Shown in pieces: positions 1 through 6,416 of a DNA stretch of 15,218 nucleotides. A model generated the notes under the pieces. That model had not been told where the DNA came from. It did no database searches and saw nothing but the letters and a program-made list of their open reading frames with translations. Location of the stretch: positions 1 to 15,218 of the forward strand of contig CAJMOS010000074.1 of NCBI GenBank assembly GCA_905215015.1, written 5' to 3'. A program made the position numbers and the translations under genes. The first letter of the stretch is position 1; every line of letters begins with the position of its first letter. Origin of the DNA: an uncultured bacterium (GTDB taxonomy: Bacteria > Spirochaetota > Spirochaetia > Sphaerochaetales > Sphaerochaetaceae).

Positions 1-855
1 GATTGCAAGCGGTTCCGCCGGGGCGGTAGAGGTGTCGGTGGTGATCTCCATCGGGCTGCTGCTGATTGCCGGGACATGCTCCAAGGCCACTCCATTCGCG
101 TCCATCAGCACCAGTCCTACCCGGTACAAGGCATGGACTTCGTTGCCGGAAAGATACTCGTTGAAGCTGGTGCCCGTCCCCTCATAGACCAGCGTCGCTC
201 CGGCCCACATCGCAGCCAGCTCATCGCTGGAATAGTTGTCCTCGTTGAAGTCATCATCCACCATCAACCGCCGGACCTGGAATTTGTAGTTGTACAGCGG
301 AGTCCTTCCTGTCTGGTCGAGCGCGCTCATCAGCTTGCGGTCATCCCAGGAGAGGGAGACGGTGTTGCCGTCAACAATCGGAGAGGAAACCGCTACCGAT
401 GGAAGCGACGCGCCCTCCACCACGGCAGAGCTGGAAGCGGCCAACGAGGTGGAGGAATACTGGATGACGGTATCGACGGTAAAGAGCACATGGATGCCGC
501 TTGGCACCTCCATCGTATAGGAGAATGAGCCCTCCCCGCCCGAAGGTTTGAGGATATGGGTGAGGATGGAGGATGCCGCATTGGGCCCGTCGAACTTCTG
601 GTAGTTTATCCGGTAATAGACATCCTTGTCGTCGGCATCCGTCTGACCGTCAAAGGTCAGGGTGATGCGTCCATCCTCGGTGGTGGTCGCCCGCACATTG
701 GTGACCGCTTTGGCGGTCACGATGCTGGTCAGCGTGTCGTCCACCACATCTTGCGACGCATTGACGGTACAGGAGGTCGCCACGCCACCAGCAAGAAGCG
801 CGCACGCGAGCAGGCAAACCTGTGCCCAATGTTTCGGAACAATCATACAAGTCAT
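1..855 (-). CDS. Putative lipoprotein with fibronectin-III-like domains (3' end outside window)
   Basis: An open frame runs from the ATG at 855 to the window edge (285 codons, no stop), so the C-terminus is missing. The start is followed by a hydrophobic signal stretch and a relaxed lipobox VATSC with the acceptor Cys at about residue 29; spirochaetes tolerate such lipoboxes. The mature part is Thr/Ser/Asp-rich and beta-strand-like. Two stretches look like fibronectin-III sandwiches: about residues 50-145 (with GRITLTFDG, then VYYRINYQKF) and about 158-255 (with GNTVSLSWDD, then YNYKFQVRRL). This suggests a lipid-anchored periplasmic or surface protein with binding or structural modules; no catalytic motif is visible. 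A second in-frame ATG at 846 is an alternative start. Neither start has a clear Shine-Dalgarno. The coding frame and lipoprotein call are fairly secure; the domain name is a judgement from the strand pattern, and the function is unknown. Confidence 0.72.
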   Translation of the reverse strand, partial: MTCMIVPKHWAQVCLLACALLAGGVATSCTVNASQDVVDDTLTSIVTAKAVTNVRATTTEDGRITLTFDGQTDADDKDVYYRINYQKFDGPNAASSILTHILKPSGGEGSFSYTMEVPSGIHVLFTVDTVIQYSSTSLAASSSAVVEGASLPSVAVSSPIVDGNTVSLSWDDRKLMSALDQTGRTPLYNYKFQVRRLMVDDDFNEDNYSSDELAAMWAGATLVYEGTGTSFNEYLSGNEVHALYRVGLVLMDANGVALEHVPAISSSPMEITTDTSTAPAEPLAI

Positions 856-960
856 GGTGGACAAAAAGACGCTACCGTGTCAAGTAAACGACACTATGAC
901 AAAAGTAGTCGTTCTTGTATATCTTTGATTATTTTTTATCCACAAACCAAATACCAAACA

Positions 961-989
961 ATTATACCCAACATCATGTTGGTAATCAG
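961..989 (-). promoter_or_regulatory. Candidate promoter with embedded operator-like palindrome for the lipoprotein gene
   Basis: On the minus strand a perfect -10 hexamer TATAAT (966-961) lies 17 bp downstream of CTGATT (989-984), a partial -35 match. The 17-bp spacer holds the odd-centred palindrome CCAACATGATGTTGG (982-968), with two perfect 7-bp arms. The half-site ACCAACA recurs as a direct repeat 19 bp upstream (1002-996), overlapping the stop codon of the glycosylase gene. Transcription would begin near 954, leaving a leader of about 100 nt before the lipoprotein start. The arrangement suggests an independently regulated promoter. The -35 match is weak, so this is a candidate only. Confidence 0.42.
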
Positions 990-1001
990 TCAGCGTGTTG
1001 G

Positions 1002-1496
1002 TTATGACACAACTTCCAGAAACTGTTCAAAGAAAGCGCGGTAGGCTTCCAGTTTCCGCTCGAATGGCATCGTGTTCGCCGCGCTCGGCGAAGGCAACGC
1101 CTGGAAAACCACATGTTCAGGGTACCAGGCGATGAAGCGGCGATAGAACGCCTCAGCCTTCTTTCCCGTAAAGGCCACCGCGCGCAAACAGGGGTGGGAC
1201 TTGATGAAAGGCACCAGATCGTTGGGCTCCACCTTCCTGTAGCCGGAGTCCAGGCTTCCCTCACGGTCAAAGCGCAGCAGCGTGTCCCACAGCGCGACCT
1301 GATGGGTCAGCAGCAGCCTTTCCTTTGCCTCATAGGTGTCGATCGGGCTGTCGAAAAGACGGCTCATGATCGGCCAGAATGCGTTGGTCGGATGCCCGTA
1401 ATACTCCCGTTTTTCCAGCGATACACGGCTCGGCCCGGTGCCTAGGACCAGTACCCTCGCGTCACGTCCCTCAATTGGTGGAAATCCCTGTTCCAT
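1002..1496 (-). CDS. Uracil-DNA glycosylase superfamily protein, probable DNA-deoxyinosine (hypoxanthine) glycosylase
   Basis: A 164-residue protein of the size of small UDG-superfamily base-excision enzymes, which cut the N-glycosidic bond of deaminated bases in DNA. The N-terminal motif VLGTGPS (residues 17-23) is followed by YYGHPTNAFW (32-41). This matches the family 6 (hypoxanthine-DNA glycosylase) pattern of YYGHP-x-N-x-FW, where the Asn (here N38) is the catalytic candidate. The C-terminal ALPSPSAANT is the equivalent of the family's DNA-intercalating Ser/Pro loop. Between them, ALWDTL and a conserved-looking VAFTGKKA strand-loop fit the alpha/beta fold. The start at 1496 has only a weak GAGA-type ribosome site. 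The gene is transcribed away from the dioxygenase gene, with 88 bp between the two starts. Substrate preference (hypoxanthine versus uracil) cannot be read from the sequence; membership of the superfamily is well supported. Confidence 0.85.
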   Translation of the reverse strand: MEQGFPPIEGRDARVLVLGTGPSRVSLEKREYYGHPTNAFWPIMSRLFDSPIDTYEAKERLLLTHQVALWDTLLRFDREGSLDSGYRKVEPNDLVPFIKSHPCLRAVAFTGKKAEAFYRRFIAWYPEHVVFQALPSPSAANTMPFERKLEAYRAFFEQFLEVVS

Positions 1497-1572
1497 GGTT
1501 TCTCATGATACCCGATTCCGGGACCTCTTGTCTTCGAGCCGTTTTGTAGGTATTTCTAGGTATCTTTTCTTC

Positions 1573-1578
1573 GAGGAG
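1573..1578 (+). promoter_or_regulatory. Shine-Dalgarno GAGGAG fixing the start of the dioxygenase gene
   Basis: GAGGAG sits 6 nt before the ATG at 1585. The reading frame stays open upstream to 1438, but that extension lies over the glycosylase coding region and has no ribosome site, so 1585 is the preferred start. Confidence 0.75.
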
Positions 1579-1584
1579 CCCAAT

Positions 1585-2346
1585 ATGGAACGAGCGCCAG
1601 TACTTTTCGCCGGTCATGGTTCACCCATGAACGCGATTACGGACAATCCGTCCAGGAATGCATGGAAACAGCTGGGAAACCAGCTCGAGAAGCCCGAGGC
1701 CATCATCGCCGTCAGCGCGCACTGGACAAGCAGAGGCGGGACCAAGGTGAACCCACAGGCGGTCAACCGCCAGATCTTCGACATGTATGGTTTTCCGCAA
1801 GAACTGTATGACCTGCGGTACGAGCCAAAAGGAGATCCCGTTTTGGCCGACAGGGTGGCTACCCTGCTTGGAGCAAGTCCGGACGCCTCGTGGGGGATCG
1901 ACCACGGCGTCTGGAGCATCCTCTGCAACATGTATCCCGCATGCGACGTGCCGGTGGTGATGGTCAGCACCGACGTCACCGCAACCCCGGCAAAGCTCTA
2001 CAAAATGGGCAAGAAGCTGGGAACCCTGCGCGACGAGGGGTACGCGATCCTCGCCAGCGGGAACGTGGTCCACAACTTGGGGAAGGTCGGCTGGGACATG
2101 CAGGACGGCTATCCATGGGCTGACGCCTTCGACAAGGAAATCGAGGATGCGGTCTGTGGCGGAAACCACCAGAAGGTGATGGACTACGCCTCAATCGCCG
2201 GTTCACGGCTGGCGGTGCCCACACCCGAGCATTTCCTGCCGCTCATCGTGGCCCTCGGAGCTGTCCGTGAAGACGACAAGGCCACCACTTTCAACGCCTA
2301 TCGGGAATTGGGGTCGATGAGCATGACTTCCTTCCTCTGGAAGTAG
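1585..2346 (+). CDS. ygiD: Extradiol ring-cleavage dioxygenase, YgiD/DODA type (LigB fold)
   Basis: A 253-residue protein matching the 4,5-DOPA extradiol dioxygenase family (class III, LigB-like), whose E. coli member YgiD opens the catechol ring of L-DOPA. The family places a divalent metal on conserved histidines. Visible candidates are H11 in AGHGSPM, H46 in SAHWTS, H163 in GNVVHNLG and H216 in PTPEHFLPL. IDHGVWSIL (105-113) and the C-terminal SFLW are also family-typical. There is no signal peptide, so it is cytoplasmic. The start at 1585 gives the usual family length and has a good Shine-Dalgarno. The gene converges on the FAD oxidoreductase gene with a single base between the stop codons and no terminator hairpin. 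The family call is secure. The physiological substrate is not known for most bacterial members and could be another catechol. Confidence 0.93.
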   Translation: MERAPVLFAGHGSPMNAITDNPSRNAWKQLGNQLEKPEAIIAVSAHWTSRGGTKVNPQAVNRQIFDMYGFPQELYDLRYEPKGDPVLADRVATLLGASPDASWGIDHGVWSILCNMYPACDVPVVMVSTDVTATPAKLYKMGKKLGTLRDEGYAILASGNVVHNLGKVGWDMQDGYPWADAFDKEIEDAVCGGNHQKVMDYASIAGSRLAVPTPEHFLPLIVALGAVREDDKATTFNAYRELGSMSMTSFLWK

Positions 2347-2347
2347 G

Positions 2348-3907
2348 TCAGCGGGAACGGTATTTCGCCACGGCGTCGGCACAAGCGATGCCATCCAAAG
2401 CCGCGCTGACAATGCCGCCGGCATACCCGGCCCCCTCGCCACAGGGGAAAAGTCCCGCGCGCCCGACGTGCATCAGGCTCGTCTCGTCGCGGGGAATGCG
2501 GACCGGGCTGCTGGTGCGGCTCTCGCAGGCGACGAGCAGGGCCTCGTTGGTCAGGAAACCCTTCGCCTTCTGCCCGAACACCTCGAAACCTGTTTTCAAG
2601 CGGGTGGAAATGAAGCTGGGCAAGACGGCATCCATGTCGGCGCTGACAATCCCCGGGTAGTAGCTGGTCTGTGGCAAGGTTTCGGAAAGGTGTCCCCCCA
2701 GGAAATCCACCATCCGCTGGGCGGGCGCCACCATCTTCCCTCCTCCCACCTTCCAGGTATGCGACTCGAAGGCCTCGACGAAATCGAGCATGGCGAGGTG
2801 TCCTCCGAACTGTTTCGGGGAAAGGTCCTCCGGGCGCAGCTCCACCACCATGCCGCTGTTGGCGAAACGGCCGCTTCTGGCGCTGGCGCTCATGCCGTTG
2901 ACCGAAAGGTAACCCGCCCGGGTACAGGAGGGGACAATCACTCCTCCGGGGCACATGCAGAAGGAATAGACGCCCCGCCCCGCCGCCTGGGTCACGAACC
3001 AGTAGTCGGCCGGCGGCAGGTACTTGCCCCTGCCCTCCGCGCTGTGGTACTGGATCTGGTCGACCAGCTCCTGGGGATGCTCAAGGCGGACGCCGACGGC
3101 GATGCCCTTGCTCTGGATCGCGATTCCCTGCCCGTCCAGATAGCGGAACAGCTCGCTGGCGGAATGGCCGACAGCCAAGATGACGGGGCCCTCGTAGGTC
3201 TTGCCGCTCTCGGTGACCACGCCGGTGACGGCACCGTCACTGGCATACTCCAGCGCGACCACCTTGCTCTGGAAATGGAACTCGCCACCGTTGTTCTGGA
3301 TGGTGGCACGGATTTTCTGGATGACGCCAGGCAGCCTGTCGCTGCCGATATGGGGATGGGTCTCGTAAAGGATTGCCGGATCCGCCCCATGCTGGCAGAA
3401 CTGGGAAAGCACCTTGGCGACGTCCCCGCGCTTGTCGCTGCGAGTGAAGAGCTTGCCGTCGCTGAAAGCGCCTGCCCCACCCTCGCCGAATCCGTAGTTC
3501 GAGTCAGGGTCGACGATACCGCTCCGGCCCATCTTGGCGATGTCCAGCTTGCGTTGCTCGACGCTCTTGCCCCGCTCGATGATGACCGGCTTCAGGCCGA
3601 CCTCCAGCAGCCGTAGCGCCGCGAAGAGTCCGGCAGGGCCGGCGCCGACGACGACCACCTGCGGTCTCTTGGTGCAGTCCTGGTACTGAGTCCTCGTATA
3701 GTCCTGTTCCGCCCGCTCCCCGAGATAGACCTCGTAGGTACGGTCGACATAGACCTGCCTGCGGCGGGCATCGATACTTTCTCGCCTGATACGCAGGTCG
3801 GTGATATCTTCGCGTTTGACGGAAAGCTTCTGCGCGATCTGGGTACTGACAGCGCGGGATTTGGCCGCATCCTCTGGCTTCAGGCGCACATTGACAATGG
3901 TTCTCAT
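2348..3907 (-). CDS. NAD(P)/FAD-dependent oxidoreductase, COG2509-type uncharacterised dehydrogenase
   Basis: A 519-residue flavoprotein. Residues 1 to about 75 form a small ferredoxin-like N-terminal domain typical of this family. The FAD-binding Rossmann motif follows at about 84-112: VVVVGAGPAG with the ribose-binding acid E111 in IIERG. NYGFGEGGAGAFSDGKL is a family hallmark, and the C-terminal GLFPCGEGAGYAGGIVSAALDG is the second FAD-contact motif. CMCPGG in the middle is also characteristic. No transmembrane segment or signal peptide is present, so it is a soluble cytoplasmic enzyme. Its electron donor and substrate are not established for the family. The start at 3907 is supported by GGGAGG upstream at suitable spacing. 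It is transcribed away from the efflux operon. The family call is secure; the reaction is unknown. Confidence 0.92.
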   Translation of the reverse strand: MRTIVNVRLKPEDAAKSRAVSTQIAQKLSVKREDITDLRIRRESIDARRRQVYVDRTYEVYLGERAEQDYTRTQYQDCTKRPQVVVVGAGPAGLFAALRLLEVGLKPVIIERGKSVEQRKLDIAKMGRSGIVDPDSNYGFGEGGAGAFSDGKLFTRSDKRGDVAKVLSQFCQHGADPAILYETHPHIGSDRLPGVIQKIRATIQNNGGEFHFQSKVVALEYASDGAVTGVVTESGKTYEGPVILAVGHSASELFRYLDGQGIAIQSKGIAVGVRLEHPQELVDQIQYHSAEGRGKYLPPADYWFVTQAAGRGVYSFCMCPGGVIVPSCTRAGYLSVNGMSASARSGRFANSGMVVELRPEDLSPKQFGGHLAMLDFVEAFESHTWKVGGGKMVAPAQRMVDFLGGHLSETLPQTSYYPGIVSADMDAVLPSFISTRLKTGFEVFGQKAKGFLTNEALLVACESRTSSPVRIPRDETSLMHVGRAGLFPCGEGAGYAGGIVSAALDGIACADAVAKYRSR

Positions 3908-3948
3908 GGGTCCTCCCGGGAGCCGGCGACAATCGGTCCCGTGCTTGC

Positions 3949-3977
3949 ATTCTACACAGGTGGCTCCTCAGAGAAAA
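3949..3977 (-). promoter_or_regulatory. Candidate promoter for the FAD oxidoreductase gene
   Basis: On the minus strand, TAGAAT (3954-3949), a five-of-six match to the -10 consensus and preceded by TGTG, lies 17 bp downstream of TTTTCT (3977-3972), a poor -35. The start codon is about 42 nt further downstream. The -10 element is convincing; the -35 is weak. Confidence 0.3.
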
Positions 3978-4093
3978 GACGTGGAACCTGGCGCGTCGTC
4001 TGTAAGACCACCCTTGCCGCACAAACCATCGAACTACGAACTATCTTCATAAAAATTCAACATCTCGACTATTATCTCCATCCGTTTTTTCTG

Positions 4094-4124
4094 TATAGTT
4101 ATGGGCATCTTCCAAAGGAGAAGG
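4094..4124 (+). promoter_or_regulatory. Possible -10 element and strong ribosome site of the efflux operon
   Basis: The hexamer TATAGT (4094-4099) in an AT-rich stretch is a candidate -10, but I see no convincing -35 upstream. AAAGGAGAAGG (4114-4124) is a strong Shine-Dalgarno 4-8 nt before the ATG at 4129 and fixes that start. The rest of the 221-bp divergent region (3908-4128) shows no further gene or hairpin. Confidence 0.35.
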
Positions 4125-4128
4125 TTCC

Positions 4129-5421
4129 ATGCATCCCCACCATTCCGTGTTCATTGCATGCGTGCTGACTTGTACTCTGCCTCTGCAGGCACAATCCATC
4201 ACCCTCGACGAGGCGCTGTCCGCCGCTCGGTCTGACAACAAGGAAATCAAGGTAGCCACCTTGGAGCTCGCCCAGAGCCGGAGGGAAAACTCGGTCAACG
4301 ACTGGCTTCCTTCCATCAGCCTGCAACTGGGGGCAAGCGCGAGCGCCAGCATCATCGACAAGACATTCAACGCAAGCTATTCCCTCGGCGGCGTCACCTG
4401 GTCGCTGGACAGCGCGAACCATACAGCCAGCAAAGCGAACCGGGTCCTGTCCAACGAAAGCGCCCAACTTGCCTACCAGAGCAAGGTCAATTCGATCGAC
4501 AGCAGGGTAACCACCGCCTACTGGAACGCCGAGGCGTCACGCCTGGCCTTGGAGAGCCGGCAAAACACCCTTGGCCGGAACCAGCGCGAACTGGAGACCA
4601 TCCAGAACAAGTTTGAGGCGGGAACGGCTACCACCCTTTCCGTGAGCCAAGCGGAGATGAGCGTCGCCGACGCCAGGTACCAGGCCCAGATCGCCAGGCA
4701 GACCTACCAGACCGCCCTGACCACCCTCTCCAACCTGACCAATCTGGACATCGGTGAGGATACCGTCTTCCAGGAGATGCCGAAAGGCTTTTCCTTGAAG
4801 GGCCGTTCGCTTCTGGCCGGCAACCTGGAGGACACCACCACGATCAAGCAATACGCGCTGGCCCTCGCCCGGGCCCGGCAGGCATTGGTGAACGAAACTT
4901 CCGAGGGCAAGGGTATTTCGGTCAACGTCAGCGCCAGGACCAGTTTTGGAGACTCCATCTACAGCTATCGCGACAGCGATGGCTCCTGGGGCTTTTCCGA
5001 CTTCGCCGACACCACCACCCTCGGAGTGACCGTCTCGGTTCCCTTGGACCATCTGTTCCAGAATTCCAGCACATCCATCGCCATCGACAGCGCCCGGTAC
5101 GACATCCAGATTGCCGAGCTGAATCTGCAGAAGGCGCTGGAAGACCTGCAGACCGGCGTGGATGACGCAATCACGAGCGTCCAGCAGGCCGAGGCGAACC
5201 TTCTGCTTCTGGACCACCATCTGGCGCTTGCCCAGAAGCAGCTCGACCTGACCCAGGCTAGCTACGACGCGGGAAAAAGCAGCTTCAGCGACCTGGAAGA
5301 CGCCAAGCAGGCGGTCAGCGACGCCGAGCTGGCCAAGGTGCAGCAACAGCTGAACCACACCATCGCACTGTATGACCTGGCAACGCTTCTCGAGTGCCCG
5401 GTTGCCGACCTTGCTCGATAA
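4129..5421 (+). CDS. TolC-family outer membrane efflux protein
   Basis: A 430-residue protein with an N-terminal signal peptide (hydrophobic residues 7-20, probable cleavage after LQAQ or nearby), followed by ITLDEALSAAR, the classic opening helix of the OEP domain. Two OEP repeats can be followed, about residues 23-220 and 245-425. They are rich in long amphipathic helices, with RQNTLGRNQRELETIQNKFE-type and LALAQKQLDLTQASYDAGKS-type segments that are the repeated YxAGxx signature of TolC proteins. It would trimerise into the outer-membrane channel of a tripartite pump, and the adaptor and RND pump genes follow directly. The length agrees with the family. This protein is one of the reasons to call the host a diderm. 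Exported substrate: not deducible. Confidence 0.93.
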   Translation: MHPHHSVFIACVLTCTLPLQAQSITLDEALSAARSDNKEIKVATLELAQSRRENSVNDWLPSISLQLGASASASIIDKTFNASYSLGGVTWSLDSANHTASKANRVLSNESAQLAYQSKVNSIDSRVTTAYWNAEASRLALESRQNTLGRNQRELETIQNKFEAGTATTLSVSQAEMSVADARYQAQIARQTYQTALTTLSNLTNLDIGEDTVFQEMPKGFSLKGRSLLAGNLEDTTTIKQYALALARARQALVNETSEGKGISVNVSARTSFGDSIYSYRDSDGSWGFSDFADTTTLGVTVSVPLDHLFQNSSTSIAIDSARYDIQIAELNLQKALEDLQTGVDDAITSVQQAEANLLLLDHHLALAQKQLDLTQASYDAGKSSFSDLEDAKQAVSDAELAKVQQQLNHTIALYDLATLLECPVADLAR

Positions 5422-5425
5422 AATT

Positions 5426-5432
5426 AAGGAAG
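5426..5432 (+). promoter_or_regulatory. Ribosome site AAGGAAG deciding the adaptor start
   Basis: AAGGAAG lies 6 nt before the ATG at 5439 and just after the TolC-like stop at 5419-5421. An in-frame ATG at 5394 inside the preceding gene is longer but has no such site, so 5439 is preferred. Confidence 0.6.
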
Positions 5433-5438
5433 TCTTGT

Positions 5439-6407
5439 ATGGAAGATGAAGAAACACAGAAGCCACAGGAAGGAAGGAACCCGAAGCCGGGCATCCTTGA
5501 CCGCATCGTCACCATTGTCCTGCTCGCCATCTGCCTGCTCATGGCATATCTGATCGCCAAGCCGTTGATCGGCAAGGTCGCTGGCAGCGACGCGGGGACG
5601 AAAGGCCCTGCCAAGAACACCGAGACGGTGGTCAATGTCAGCGCCTACACGGTCGAGCCGACCGTTTTCGTGCGCACCTCGACGATGGGCGCGCAGCTCG
5701 AGGGGAGCATGGACGCCCACAACCTCTACTCGACCGAGGTGGCCGGCACGCTGACCGCGCTCGACCTTTCCGTCGGGCAGACCATCCGGGCGGGAGAGGT
5801 GATCGGCACGGTCGACCCCTCCACCCCGGGCGAGGTCTACAAGCCTACCGCCATCAAGGCGACCATCGGTGGAACGATCTACTCGGTGGACAGCTATGTC
5901 GGGCAGCGGATCACGACCGGTACCAGTCTGGCCACAGTCGGCTCCTCCGGCGAGCTTGAAGTGGTGGCCCATGTGGCGGAGCGCTACCTTTCCACCCTGG
6001 CGGAAGGCATGCAGGCGACCTTTACCGCCAGCGCCTGGCCTGACGAGCACTTTTCCGCCACCATCAAGACCATCAGCCCGACGGTCAACACGACCAACCG
6101 CACCGTCGAGGTGACCCTTTCCATCGACAAGCCCGACGCCCGCCTGAGGGAAGGCATGTACGTATCCCTGCAGCTGACCATCGACAAGGTGGATGACGCC
6201 CTCACCATCCCCTCGACCGCGCTTACCACCTATCTCGGGGAGTATGTCGTCTATGTGGCAGACGGAGCGTACGCCAAGCGCGTGCCTGTCACCCTCGGCT
6301 CCTCCAACGACACCCAGACCGTCATCACCAGTGGCCTCAGTGCCGGAGACCAGGTGATCACCGCTGGCAACGTCACCGAAGGGACCAGGATTTCCGTGGT
6401 CAAGTGA
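5439..6407 (+). CDS. HlyD-type periplasmic adaptor (membrane fusion protein) of RND efflux pump
   Basis: A 322-residue adaptor linking the RND pump to the TolC channel. After a charged N-terminus, residues 19-44 form a single transmembrane anchor (IVTIVLLAICLLMAYLIA), so it is membrane-anchored rather than a lipoprotein. The lipoyl/barrel-sandwich half-motifs are visible: VAGTLTALDLSVGQTIRAGE, then KATIGGTIYSVDSYVGQRIT. They are separated by only about 30 residues, so the usual alpha-helical hairpin is almost absent. A beta-barrel domain follows (LEVVAHVAERYLSTLAEGMQ), then the membrane-proximal region with IPSTALT and GLSAGDQVITAGN. The gene sits between the outer membrane protein (17-nt gap) and the pump (9-nt gap), an obvious operon. 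The family is secure. The near-missing hairpin places it with short-hairpin adaptors. Confidence 0.92.
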   Translation: MEDEETQKPQEGRNPKPGILDRIVTIVLLAICLLMAYLIAKPLIGKVAGSDAGTKGPAKNTETVVNVSAYTVEPTVFVRTSTMGAQLEGSMDAHNLYSTEVAGTLTALDLSVGQTIRAGEVIGTVDPSTPGEVYKPTAIKATIGGTIYSVDSYVGQRITTGTSLATVGSSGELEVVAHVAERYLSTLAEGMQATFTASAWPDEHFSATIKTISPTVNTTNRTVEVTLSIDKPDARLREGMYVSLQLTIDKVDDALTIPSTALTTYLGEYVVYVADGAYAKRVPVTLGSSNDTQTVITSGLSAGDQVITAGNVTEGTRISVVK

Positions 6408-6416
6408 GGCGAGTCG

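Noticed and set aside
968..982. Terminator hairpin for the glycosylase gene
   Set aside because: The arms are separated by one base, so no stable hairpin loop can form, and there is no T-run; an operator is a better reading.
556..1044. Plus-strand frame opposite the lipoprotein gene
   Set aside because: It is an antisense shadow that also runs through the AT-rich promoter region, with no coding character.
2468..3616. A 382-codon plus-strand frame inside the FAD oxidoreductase gene
   Set aside because: The minus-strand gene has complete FAD-binding motifs; the plus-strand product has no motif and unnatural composition.
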